A stretch of 64,000 nucleotides of DNA from Fictibacillus fluitans (GTDB lineage: Bacteria > Bacillota > Bacilli > Bacillales > Fictibacillaceae). A program made the position numbers and the translations under genes. The notes under the pieces were generated by a model, which saw only the letters and a list, made by a program, of their open reading frames with translations, searched no databases and had not been told where the DNA came from. The stretch spans positions 1-64,000 of the forward strand of contig NZ_JAUHTR010000012.1 in the NCBI RefSeq assembly GCF_030418125.1, given 5' to 3'. Shown one piece after another: positions 8,361-16,423 of the stretch (position 1 is the stretch's first letter; each line of letters begins with the position of its first letter).

Positions 8361-8583
8361 GGAGTGTAAGGTGCGAGACTCCTCGAAAATGAAGATCACA
8401 TTTTCTTCGTGCGATGCATCGCTGCCGAAGTGTTCCTTGTCCTAAGGGAAAAGCGGGACAGATGAGACCAGGTAGGCGCAAGCGCCGGTACGCAGGAGCT
8501 TGCGACGAGGAAGTAGGCGTTTACGCCGGTAAGGCTCAGCGCCCGCCCTAGGAAAGCGAGCAGCCTGGAACGGAAATCAACCG
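8361..8583. repeat. Bacillaceae-type intergenic repeat, copy 1, with two nested hairpin modules
   Basis: This non-coding element between nagR and murP shares blocks with copy 2 (27432-27582): CTTGTCC, GGGA-AGCG-GACAG-TGAG, CAGG-GCT, GGCTCAGCG, GCCCT, AAGCGAGCA and TGGAACGGAAA. Two short modules of the form GTAGGCG-N4-CGCCGGTA interrupt it at 8471-8490 and 8513-8531. A stretch at about 8385-8435 has no counterpart in copy 2. There is no open frame. The 335-base gap between nagR and murP holds little else except a weak half operator. Confidence 0.75.
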
Positions 8584-8646
8584 CTAAAATCAAAAATGTG
8601 CAACAAAGGTTAGGTAATGCTTTTCTTAAAAAGGGGGATAAGTCAA

Positions 8647-10014
8647 ATGAAGAAAGAACAACGAATGGCGCAGGAAATTTCGGAAAAGCTTGGTGGCGCC
8701 GATAACATTCACAGCTTAACATACTGTATGACAAGGCTTCGCGTCATGCCAAAGGATGAATCAAAGGTCGACCTGGCCGGAATCAAGAACATTGAAGGGG
8801 TCATGGGGGTAGTGGGGGATGAAACCCTTCAGATCATCGTCGGACCCGGAACGGTCAACCGGGTAGCGGATGAGATGACCCGCATCACAGGGCTTACTGC
8901 TTCTTCTCTTGATGAAGATGGTGAGGATGATCTTGCCAAAACGACGAAAGATGCCATTAACAAAAAGAATGCTACACCGTTTAAGCTGTTTCTCCGTAAA
9001 ATTGCCAGTATCTTTATTCCGCTTATTCCGGCCATCGTCGGTTCGGGTCTGATCGCGGGTATTTCCAACGTTCTTCTGCGCAGCGGTGTTCCAAAGGACC
9101 TTGCCATCATGCAGATGATCGATATGATCGGGTGGGGGCTCTTTGGTTACCTGGCTATCTTTGTGGGGATTAACACGGCCAAGGAATTTGGAGGCACACC
9201 GGCTCTTGGTGGTGTCGCCGGTATTATGCTGATCAACCCTGCACTTGCCAACATCACACTGTTTGGCGAAAAGCTCGTTCCCGGACGGGGCGGTCTGATT
9301 GGTGTTATGCTTGCTGCCTTTTTTATTGCTTGGAGCGAAAAACGGATCCGCCGTTTCGTGCCAGCTGCCGTTGATATTATTGTAACTCCTACTCTTGCTT
9401 TGCTGGCTACTGGAATCGCGACCATTTTCGTACTTCAGCCGGTTGGAGGATTCCTCTCCGACCTGATTACAAAAGGACTATTAAACATTCTGGATATCGG
9501 CGGTATTTTTGCCGGACTTATACTGGCCGGAACTTTCCTGCCGCTTGTTGTAACAGGGCTTCACCAGGGCTTGACCCCTGTTCACATGGAACTGTTAAAT
9601 ACCATCAAATCCGATCCGCTGCTTCCTATTCTTGCGATGGGTGGAGCTGGTCAGGTCGGCGCGGCATTTGCGATTTACTTTAAAACAAAAAATGCAAGAC
9701 TGAAGCGTGTTATCAAAGGCGGACTGCCGGTTGGTATTCTTGGTATCGGTGAACCGCTGATCTTTGGGGTAACCCTGCCGCTCGGACGTCCGTTCCTGAC
9801 GGCTTGTCTCGGTGCAGCGGTTGGCGGAGCGTTCCAGGCGTTCTTTAAGGTTGGAACCATCGCCATCGGTGTTTCCGGACTTCCTCTGGCGTTCCTGATT
9901 AAAGAAACGAACCAGATTGTGCTGTATATCGCCGGACTATTAATCGCTTATATTTTTGGATTCCTCTTCACATGGCTCTTTGGCTTTAAAGAATCCATGG
10001 CGAAGGATATTTAA
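8647..10014 (+). CDS. murP: PTS N-acetylmuramic acid transporter, EIIBC
   Basis: MurP imports MurNAc and phosphorylates it to MurNAc-6-P. The domain order is EIIB then EIIC: a glucose-family EIIB with the phosphorylated cysteine at C27 (Y-C-M-T-R-L-R), then from about residue 105 an eight-to-ten-helix EIIC with G-E-P-L-I-F-G near 380. At 455 residues it equals B. subtilis MurP in length. It has no EIIA domain, so it must borrow one. Start 8647 has AAGGGGGAT upstream; an extension back to 8617 lacks a ribosome site. It heads murP-mupG-murQ-nagP. No full NagR site is visible upstream. Confidence 0.9.
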   Translation: MKKEQRMAQEISEKLGGADNIHSLTYCMTRLRVMPKDESKVDLAGIKNIEGVMGVVGDETLQIIVGPGTVNRVADEMTRITGLTASSLDEDGEDDLAKTTKDAINKKNATPFKLFLRKIASIFIPLIPAIVGSGLIAGISNVLLRSGVPKDLAIMQMIDMIGWGLFGYLAIFVGINTAKEFGGTPALGGVAGIMLINPALANITLFGEKLVPGRGGLIGVMLAAFFIAWSEKRIRRFVPAAVDIIVTPTLALLATGIATIFVLQPVGGFLSDLITKGLLNILDIGGIFAGLILAGTFLPLVVTGLHQGLTPVHMELLNTIKSDPLLPILAMGGAGQVGAAFAIYFKTKNARLKRVIKGGLPVGILGIGEPLIFGVTLPLGRPFLTACLGAAVGGAFQAFFKVGTIAIGVSGLPLAFLIKETNQIVLYIAGLLIAYIFGFLFTWLFGFKESMAKDI

Positions 10015-10039
10015 ACTGCTGGAATAGGGAGTGGCATAC

Positions 10040-11083
10040 ATGCTAGGCATTTCAGTGTACCTGGGCAACGACCCGGAAAAGAACTCACAGTGGATCGAAA
10101 AAGCCGGCTCCTATGGTTTTACTAAAATTTTCACCTCTCTTCATATTCCAGAAGAAGATGCCTCTCTTTTACGGGAGAGGCTCATTCTTTTGGGAAAAGC
10201 TGCTGGAAGTGCCGGTATGGAGATCATGGCGGATGCCGGTCCGCGTTCACTCAAAAACCTTGGGATCAGCATAAACAAGGTGAATGAGTTAAGAGATTGG
10301 AACATCACCGGTCTCCGTGCGGACTATGGATTTTCCGATGAAGAAATCGTGGGGTTATCGCATGTTTTGAAAGTCGGCCTGAATGCAAGCACCATTGTTG
10401 CAGAAATGGTGGACACATGGAAAACTCATGGGCTAAGAAGTGAGAATGTGGAAGCATGGCATAATTTTTATCCCCGGCAAAACACGGGTATCTCTTCTTC
10501 CTTTTTAAAGGAGAAAAACCGCTTTTTAAAGGAACAGGGATTTAAAACTGTAGCTTTTGTACCTGGTGACAAAACATTAAGGGGGCCGGTCCATGAAGGG
10601 CTTCCAACTCTTGAAAAGCATCGGGGGGAAGATCCGTTTATCTCCGCAGTTGAGCTGAACAGCCTTCTTACCGACCATATTGTCATCGGGGATGTAGAAG
10701 CAACTGATTTTGTTTTAAAGCGGTTGTCAGACTGGAAGGACGGGGTGATTGCTCTCAGAACAAGCGGGCTGGATGAAGCATTCATGGCCAAGGTGCACAC
10801 GAACCGTCAGGATGCGGCAAGGGATGTGATTCGGTCAGTTGAATCACGGTCCTACGCTTCGGCAAACGGGATTAAAGCAGCACCTCAGGTACCACCAGCA
10901 CCGCGGCCGGCCGGAAGCATTACCATCGATAATGAACAATACGGGCGATACACCGGTGAGCTGCAAATCACGAAGAGAGATTTACCTGCTGATGAACGAG
11001 TGAACGTACTCGGCCGTGTGAGGGAAGAGGATCTGAAGCTCCTTGCCCACATCGGCCCCGGACAAAAATTTTTAATGCAGTGA
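10040..11083 (+). CDS. mupG: MupG-type 6-phospho-N-acetylmuramidase (DUF871)
   Basis: This family has a TIM barrel followed by a small C-terminal beta domain. MupG of Staphylococcus aureus hydrolyses intracellular MurNAc-6-P-GlcNAc, giving MurNAc-6-P for MurQ and GlcNAc. The 347 residues begin M-L-G-I-S-V-Y-L-G and include F-T-S-L-H-I-P-E, M-A-D-A-G-P-R and W-H-N-F-Y-P-R-Q-N-T-G. The start has GGGAGTGG upstream. It follows murP by 25 bases and precedes murQ, so an uptake-hydrolysis-etherase route for the disaccharide is encoded in order. The specific substrate is inferred from family and context. Confidence 0.88.
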   Translation: MLGISVYLGNDPEKNSQWIEKAGSYGFTKIFTSLHIPEEDASLLRERLILLGKAAGSAGMEIMADAGPRSLKNLGISINKVNELRDWNITGLRADYGFSDEEIVGLSHVLKVGLNASTIVAEMVDTWKTHGLRSENVEAWHNFYPRQNTGISSSFLKEKNRFLKEQGFKTVAFVPGDKTLRGPVHEGLPTLEKHRGEDPFISAVELNSLLTDHIVIGDVEATDFVLKRLSDWKDGVIALRTSGLDEAFMAKVHTNRQDAARDVIRSVESRSYASANGIKAAPQVPPAPRPAGSITIDNEQYGRYTGELQITKRDLPADERVNVLGRVREEDLKLLAHIGPGQKFLMQ

Positions 11084-11094
11084 AAGGAACTATC

Positions 11095-11997
11095 ATGAAA
11101 ATCAACCATTTAGCGACAGAGAAACGCAATCCTAATACACTGGACATTGATGAAGTATCAAGTCTGGAAGTGGTAAGAAAAATTAATAATGAAGACAAGA
11201 AGGTTCCGGAGGCCATCGAACACGTGCTGCCGGAAATTGCTTCGGTTGTGGAGCACGTTGTGGCGGCCTTCCGAAAAGGTGGACGTCTTATCTATACAGG
11301 AGCAGGAACGAGTGGACGGCTTGGCATTTTGGATGCATCCGAATGTCCGCCAACGTACGGTACACCGCCTGAAATGGTCATCGGCATTATTGCCGGCGGA
11401 GATCAGGCCATCCATACCGCGGTAGAAGGTGCGGAAGATGATGCAGAAGCGGGAAAAAACGATCTCAAGCATCTTCAGCTGACAAAGGATGATGTGGTGG
11501 TTGCCATTGCCGCGAGCGGAAGGACACCATATGCCATTGGAGCACTGGAATACGCCAATGAGGTAGGCGCGGTCAGCGCTGCCCTGGTTTGCTCACAGGA
11601 TTCTGAGATGAGCAAGGTGGCGCAGCATACCATCGCCGCTGTTGTCGGTCCAGAAGTGGTCACCGGATCCACCCGGATGAAAGCCGGAACTGCGCAAAAG
11701 CTCGTACTGAACATGATCAGCACGGCATCCATGATCGGTATTGGAAAAGTGTACAGCAACCTGATGGTAGATGTTCAGCCTTCCAACAAAAAGCTCATCC
11801 AGCGGGCCAGGAACATTGTTGTGGAAGCGACAGGCTGCTCACCGGAGGAGGCGGAGCAGGCTCTCTCCCATCATGACGGCTATGCGAAGGCTGCCATTTT
11901 GCAGGTGCTGACCGGTTGTTCACCACAGGAGGCAAAGGATCTTTTGGAAAAACATAAGGGAATGCTGAAACAGGCATTACAGGAAAAGAAAAGCTAA
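11095..11997 (+). CDS. murQ: N-acetylmuramic acid 6-phosphate etherase
   Basis: MurQ removes the lactyl ether from MurNAc-6-P to give GlcNAc-6-P and D-lactate, joining the MurNAc branch to NagA. The 300 residues carry a SIS domain with Y-T-G-A-G-T-S-G-R-L-G near 60-70, the catalytic glutamate in D-A-S-E-C-P-P near 77, A-A-S-G-R-T-P-Y near 142, S-T-R-M-K-A-G-T-A-Q-K near 190-200, and a C-terminal UBA-like helical bundle. The start has AAAGGA 6 bases upstream; a GTG at 11080 inside mupG is an unlikely alternative. Confidence 0.95.
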   Translation: MKINHLATEKRNPNTLDIDEVSSLEVVRKINNEDKKVPEAIEHVLPEIASVVEHVVAAFRKGGRLIYTGAGTSGRLGILDASECPPTYGTPPEMVIGIIAGGDQAIHTAVEGAEDDAEAGKNDLKHLQLTKDDVVVAIAASGRTPYAIGALEYANEVGAVSAALVCSQDSEMSKVAQHTIAAVVGPEVVTGSTRMKAGTAQKLVLNMISTASMIGIGKVYSNLMVDVQPSNKKLIQRARNIVVEATGCSPEEAEQALSHHDGYAKAAILQVLTGCSPQEAKDLLEKHKGMLKQALQEKKS

Positions 11998-12025
11998 ACT
12001 TACTTAAAATTAGGGGGGACCTGTT

Positions 12026-13432
12026 ATGTTAGGGTTTTTACAACGAATTGGCCGGGCGCTCATGCTGCCGATCGCCGTACTTCCGGCCGCCGGTCTATTG
12101 CTTCGATTAGGTTCAGAGGATATATTCAACATTCCGTTTATGGCTGCTGCAGGGAACGCGGTATTTGCGAACCTGGCGATTATCTTTGCCATCGGGGTTG
12201 CGATTGGATTTTCAAAGGATGGAAACGGAGCTGCCGCTTTAGCGGGAGCAATTGGTTACTTTGTCCTGACAAGCGGAACCCAGGCCGTTGATAAAGACAT
12301 TAACATGGGTGTGCTCGGTGGGATACTTTCCGGGGTTATCGCCGGGCTGCTCTACAATCGGTTTCATAATATAAAGCTCCCGGACTATCTCGGTTTCTTT
12401 GCGGGCAGGCGGTTTGTACCGATTGTCACGGCGGGTAGCATGATTATTCTCGCTGGGATATTTGGATATGTATGGCCCCCTGTTCAGGATGTCATCAATG
12501 CGGTCGGTGAATGGGTCGTTAACGCAGGTGCATTTGGCGCAGCCGTGTTCGGTTTTCTTAACCGCTTGCTTATCCCGCTTGGACTGCATCACATTCTCAA
12601 TAACTTCCTTTGGTTTATTTTCGGTGATTTTAAAGGTGCACACGGTGACTTAAGCCGATTCTTTGCCGGAGACCCTTCCGCAGGATTTTATATGTCCGGT
12701 TTCTTCCCGGTCATGATGTTCGGATTGCCGGCAGCATGTCTGGCGATGATCATGGCTGCGAAAAAGGAAAAAAGGAAAGTCGTTGCCGGGATGCTCGGCG
12801 GGTTGGCGTTTACTTCCTTCCTGACAGGTATTACGGAACCGATTGAATTCTCATTCATGTTCCTTTCACCGCTGCTGTACGGTATTCATGCTTTATTAAC
12901 GGCTCTCTCCATGGCCATTGCCGTTATGTTTGATATTCATCAGGGCTTTACGTTCTCCGCGGGTGCCCTTGATTTCTTCCTGAATCTGAAAATTGCCCAG
13001 AGGCCATGGCTTCTCGTTCCGATTGGGCTCGTCTACGCGGTCATCTATTATGTGGTCTTCTACCTCATGATTGTGAAGCTCAACATTAAGACCCCGGGAC
13101 GAGAAGATGAGGATGAGAACATTGTAGAAGACGCAAGTGCCGGGGCAACTGATACAGAAGAGGGCAATGATAAGTATGATGGCATTGCCGCCCGTTATTT
13201 AGCTGCGCTTGGCGGCACTGACAACATTGATGTGCTGGACAACTGTGTGACACGGCTTCGCCTGAAACTCAATGATGCCGGAAAGGTCAATGAGCCGGAT
13301 TTGAAAAAAGCAGGCGCCAGGGCGGTGCTCAAATTGAGCTCTACGGACGTCCAGGTTGTGGTTGGTACAGACGTCGAAGCGGTTGCCGAGGCGATGAGAA
13401 AGATTGTTTCCAAGGAAAAACGAGTTTCATAA
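12026..13432 (+). CDS. nagP: PTS N-acetylglucosamine transporter, EIICB
   Basis: The domain order is EIIC then EIIB, opposite to the other PTS permease at 8647. EIIC spans about residues 1-360 (starting M-L-G-F-L-Q-R-I-G-R-A-L-M-L-P, with G-I-T-E-P-I-E-F near 270). A linker rich in Glu/Asp follows, and EIIB has the phosphorylated cysteine at C407 (D-N-C-V-T-R-L-R). There is no EIIA. This architecture and the cluster favour GlcNAc as substrate, producing GlcNAc-6-P for NagA-NagB. GGGGGGA precedes the ATG, and a strong terminator follows. Glucosamine is a possible alternative substrate. Confidence 0.88.
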   Translation: MLGFLQRIGRALMLPIAVLPAAGLLLRLGSEDIFNIPFMAAAGNAVFANLAIIFAIGVAIGFSKDGNGAAALAGAIGYFVLTSGTQAVDKDINMGVLGGILSGVIAGLLYNRFHNIKLPDYLGFFAGRRFVPIVTAGSMIILAGIFGYVWPPVQDVINAVGEWVVNAGAFGAAVFGFLNRLLIPLGLHHILNNFLWFIFGDFKGAHGDLSRFFAGDPSAGFYMSGFFPVMMFGLPAACLAMIMAAKKEKRKVVAGMLGGLAFTSFLTGITEPIEFSFMFLSPLLYGIHALLTALSMAIAVMFDIHQGFTFSAGALDFFLNLKIAQRPWLLVPIGLVYAVIYYVVFYLMIVKLNIKTPGREDEDENIVEDASAGATDTEEGNDKYDGIAARYLAALGGTDNIDVLDNCVTRLRLKLNDAGKVNEPDLKKAGARAVLKLSSTDVQVVVGTDVEAVAEAMRKIVSKEKRVS

Positions 13433-13444
13433 CAGCAGAATGAT

Positions 13445-13472
13445 AGCCTCCGGCACTGCCGGGGGCTTTTTG
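13445..13472 (+). terminator. intrinsic terminator of the murP-nagP operon
   Basis: A ten-pair GC-rich stem (AGCCTCCGGC with GCCGGGGGCT), loop ACT, followed by a T run. Confidence 0.9.
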
Positions 13473-13502
13473 CGTGTGCGGATATGGTGTGGTGCAATGC
13501 CG

Positions 13503-13592
13503 AATTGGGCGGAATTAATAAGAATTGAGCGAAAGCAGCAAGTAATTGAGCATAATTCATCTTAATTGAGCGAAAACCAGTGCTAATTGAGC
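13503..13592. repeat. phased array of AATTGAGC motifs, 20/21-bp period
   Basis: AATTGRGC begins at 13503, 13523, 13544, 13564 and 13585, a spacing of 20, 21, 20 and 21 bases. The first copy reads AATTGGGC; the second, fourth and fifth are followed by GAAA or AAAA. The bases between the motifs differ, so this is a phased motif array rather than a copied tandem repeat. It lies between convergent transcription units. Confidence 0.7.
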
Positions 13593-13663
13593 AAAACTGA
13601 ACATTCGCACTTCTTTCACGCCGATAGAGAACCTCTTTCCCAAGCATCAAGCCATTCCGCCAC

Positions 13664-13706
13664 AGAAAAAAACCGGCCTTCTCCAAGAGAGAAGACCGGT
13701 TTTTTC
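13664..13706 (-). terminator. intrinsic terminator of the small Gly/Tyr-rich spore gene
   Basis: A long AAAACCGG(C/T)CTTCTC-type stem flanked by A and T runs can act on both strands. It sits 9 bases past the minus-strand stop at 13715. Confidence 0.85.
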
Positions 13707-13714
13707 ATCGCTGA

Positions 13715-13870
13715 TTAGTACCAGCCTTTGCCGCCGCCATATCCGTAGCCGTAGCCGTAGCCACCGCATCCGCCATATCCGCCGTAACAAGCGCATCCGA
13801 TAATAATCAACAGGATGAATAAAACGACAATTAAACTAAAGTTGTTAAAAATTCCATGACCACCAGACAT
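13715..13870 (-). CDS. YjcZ-like small sporulation protein, Gly/Tyr-rich
   Basis: The 51 residues comprise a short N terminus, one membrane segment (residues about 9-25, rich in Leu/Ile/Val) and a C-terminal tail of Gly-Tyr and Gly-Gly-Cys repeats. This plan matches the YjcZ/YczN family of small sporulation-associated membrane proteins. I start at 13870 because GGGAGTGA lies 6 bases upstream; the in-frame extension back to 13921 lacks a ribosome site. It stands alone with its own terminator. A forespore or mother-cell membrane place is inferred from the family. Confidence 0.75.
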   Translation of the reverse strand: MSGGHGIFNNFSLIVVLFILLIIIGCACYGGYGGCGGYGYGYGYGGGKGWY

Positions 13871-13990
13871 ATTGTTCACTCCCGGATTATTGTATTTAAG
13901 AGGCTTTCCCTCTTCCTCCATACATCATATGAATTCAGGCGGGCTATGAAACCGGGGCATGTGCGGAATTTTGGCGGCCATGCCTTTGGA

Positions 13991-15406
13991 TCAGCCTTGC
14001 TTCGTATCGCTGAGAGAGGTGACAAGCGATTCTTTGTTGCGGTAGTTAGTGATCAGTGAGATGCCGATTAGTACAACAAAACCGGTCGCAATTCCATACA
14101 TGATCGGATTGGTCGACGTGATGCCTTCAATAAGCAATCCGCCGATGACAACGATTGTGCTTGCGAGGATGGAGTAAAAGCCGGCATTCGGTGTGGCTTT
14201 TTTCCAAAAGAACATCAATAGCACCGGAACGAAAATGGCGCCGGAAAGGATGGCGTAAGCCACATCGAGCGCAACCAGCACATCCTGAATCCAGACGGCA
14301 AAGCTGATCGCAAGCATACCGACACATAGCGTGGTGACACGGGACAGAACAAGCATCTTTTTATCGCTGATATCTTTCATAAAATACTGACGCATAATAT
14401 CGTTTGTGATCAGGGTCGAAGAAGCCAAAAGCGTTCCCGAAGCAGTGGACATCAACGCTGATATGACGCTCGCCAGCACCAGGCCAAGAATACCGGTTGG
14501 CAGAATGTTCAATGCCAGTGTTGCAAATGTGTTTTGGGTATTCCCGAGATTGGGCAGGATCACGAATGCGCACATTCCGATGATACTTCCAGCAAGCGCA
14601 TAAGCGATGGAATAAATGCCTGCATAAAGCGAACCTTTCCTGGCAATGGATGGTGATTTGGCGGTGAACACGCGCTGCCAGATATCCTGAGAGACGACCA
14701 TTCCCAGCGTATACAGGAGAAAGTATTGAAAAATTTGCGTATAGCCGATGGATGTTAAGCTGAGATGAGATTCAGGCAATTTGGAGAGCAGGCTTCCGAT
14801 TCCATCTGCCTTGGCAATGCTCATTGGCAGCATAATCGCGAAAATACCGACAGTCATGACGACAAATTGAATGATATCCGTCACCGTAACGCTCCACATA
14901 CCGCCAAGGATGGTATAAAAAAGAACGATGCCGCCGCCGACAAACATGGACGTCGTCAAATTCCAGCCGAGCAGCACATTGATGATGGTGCCCATGCCGA
15001 TGACTTGAGTTACGGCCACCATAAGTGTGTATATCGAAGCAACGATGGCGGTGATCAGCCGGGCTTCAGATTTGTACTTTTTGCCGAGCAGCTCACTGAT
15101 GGTTGTCACCTTGTACTTGGCAATTTTTTTGATAAAAAAGGTCCCCAGAACGATGATTCCAAGCCCGATCATGGAGACAAACCAAATGCCGGAAAGCCCG
15201 AACTCATAGCCAAGCTTCGCTGTGCCTATGGTTGACGCTCCTCCCAAAATAACGGCGGACAGACAGCCAAGGTACATGAAAAGCCCAAGGTTTCTTCCGG
15301 CAAGGGCAAAATCCTCGGTTGTTTTTGCTTTCTTGGAACCGATAATGCCTACCCCAATCAGAACTGCAAAATAAAGAAAAATGATAACCGTGTCCAGCGT
15401 ACCCAT
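13991..15406 (-). CDS. sodium:solute symporter (SSS family), guanidino-compound operon
   Basis: This 471-residue membrane protein has the SSS-family signature (A-G-R-N-L-G near residue 37, W-S-V-T-V-T-D near 170) and about 13 predicted helices. It is the last gene of an operon with a class III aminotransferase and a ureohydrolase, so it probably imports the guanidino compound or amine used by them. The substrate cannot be read from sequence. Its ATG has GGGAGGG upstream and follows the ureohydrolase gene by 33 bases; an 18-bp palindrome lies in that gap. No clear terminator follows. Confidence 0.85.
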   Translation of the reverse strand: MGTLDTVIIFLYFAVLIGVGIIGSKKAKTTEDFALAGRNLGLFMYLGCLSAVILGGASTIGTAKLGYEFGLSGIWFVSMIGLGIIVLGTFFIKKIAKYKVTTISELLGKKYKSEARLITAIVASIYTLMVAVTQVIGMGTIINVLLGWNLTTSMFVGGGIVLFYTILGGMWSVTVTDIIQFVVMTVGIFAIMLPMSIAKADGIGSLLSKLPESHLSLTSIGYTQIFQYFLLYTLGMVVSQDIWQRVFTAKSPSIARKGSLYAGIYSIAYALAGSIIGMCAFVILPNLGNTQNTFATLALNILPTGILGLVLASVISALMSTASGTLLASSTLITNDIMRQYFMKDISDKKMLVLSRVTTLCVGMLAISFAVWIQDVLVALDVAYAILSGAIFVPVLLMFFWKKATPNAGFYSILASTIVVIGGLLIEGITSTNPIMYGIATGFVVLIGISLITNYRNKESLVTSLSDTKQG

Positions 15407-15421
15407 ATCAAAACCCTCCCT

Positions 15422-15439
15422 TTATTCATTTATGAATAA
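15422..15439. promoter_or_regulatory. palindrome TTATTCA-N4-TGAATAA inside the SigL operon
   Basis: Perfect 7-bp arms around TTTA fill the gap between the ureohydrolase stop and the symporter ribosome site. Two more copies lie before the activator gene (19231-19266). The repetition suggests a binding site for the Fis-type activator, here about 2.4 kb downstream of the SigL promoter. Confidence 0.55.
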
Positions 15440-16408
15440 TTAAAGCTGTGATTGTTCAATGGCAGAATGTGTTCTTGCTTTCTTTAAAGCTACAAGGGTA
15501 ATCATTTCAAACATGACCGAGCTTGCCAGCATGGCGGTAATCTCACCGCTGTCATAAGTGGGGAGAACTTCCACAAGATCAAAGCCCACAACATTAAGCC
15601 CGTCCAGGTTTCTGACCAGCTCCAGAGCTTCATGGCTCGTTGGTCCTGCGGCTTCAGGTGTACCGGTGCCGGGTGCATAGGCGGGGTCCACAAAATCAAT
15701 ATCAAAGGAAACGAAGACAGGCTTGTCCCCAGCGCGCTCATGGATTTTTTGTACGACTTTTTCATAGCCAAGCTTCCGAACGTCACGCATGGTAAGTACC
15801 TCAAAACCGAGGTCACGGGCATCCTGGATGTCCTCTTTGCCGTAAAGCGGTCCGCGCATACCGATCTGGATGGAATGCTCCGTGTCAATCAGCCCCTCTT
15901 CAACTGCCCGGCGAAACGGCGTGCCATGCGTATATTTTTCACCAAAGTAGTGGTCCCACGTATCGCTGTGTGAATCAAAGTGAACGAGGGAAACCGGTCC
16001 GTATTCCTTGGCAAACGCTCTAAGGTTTCCGAGTGAAATGGAGTGGTCGCCTCCCATGATCACAGGAATGATCCCGGATGACAGAAGAGGCTGCAGAAAC
16101 TCTTCCATATGACTGTAAGTACGATGAATGTTGCCGGGCACGACATCCACATCCCCATAATCGATGCCGCTGCAGTAATCAAAAATGTTGATTTCCTGAT
16201 CGGGATTATAGGGGCGGAGGAGGGAAGAGAAGTTCCGGATGTGCTGCGGACCGAGCCGCTGGCCGGTCCGATTGGAGGCGCCCGTATCAAACGGCACCCC
16301 TGCTACAGCGAAATCTACGTTTTCTGTCGTTTGGATGTGTTCCAGCCTCATGAACGTTTTCACACCGCAAAAGCGGGGAGAAGCGGATGAATCTTTTGGT
16401 TTGTACAT
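15440..16408 (-). CDS. agmatinase/guanidinobutyrase-family ureohydrolase
   Basis: The 322-residue protein is a binuclear-metal ureohydrolase. Metal ligands are visible in M-G-G-D-H-S (near residue 120), H-F-D-S-H-S-D (near 144-150) and S-F-D-I-D-F-V-D (near 234-241). It releases urea from a guanidino compound. The aminotransferase next door accepts omega-amino acids, which favours 4-guanidinobutyrate (giving GABA). Agmatine, giving putrescine, or free guanidine are alternatives in this superfamily. AAAGGAG precedes the ATG, and the gap to the aminotransferase gene is 15 bases. Note S-H-S-D in place of the commoner D-A-H-x-D wording. Confidence 0.85.
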   Translation of the reverse strand: MYKPKDSSASPRFCGVKTFMRLEHIQTTENVDFAVAGVPFDTGASNRTGQRLGPQHIRNFSSLLRPYNPDQEINIFDYCSGIDYGDVDVVPGNIHRTYSHMEEFLQPLLSSGIIPVIMGGDHSISLGNLRAFAKEYGPVSLVHFDSHSDTWDHYFGEKYTHGTPFRRAVEEGLIDTEHSIQIGMRGPLYGKEDIQDARDLGFEVLTMRDVRKLGYEKVVQKIHERAGDKPVFVSFDIDFVDPAYAPGTGTPEAAGPTSHEALELVRNLDGLNVVGFDLVEVLPTYDSGEITAMLASSVMFEMITLVALKKARTHSAIEQSQL

Positions 16409-16423
16409 TATATTTACTCCTTT

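Noticed and set aside
13503-13592. CRISPR-like array
   Set aside because: Repeats are only 8 bases with 12-13-base gaps; repeat and spacer sizes do not fit CRISPR, and no cas genes are present.
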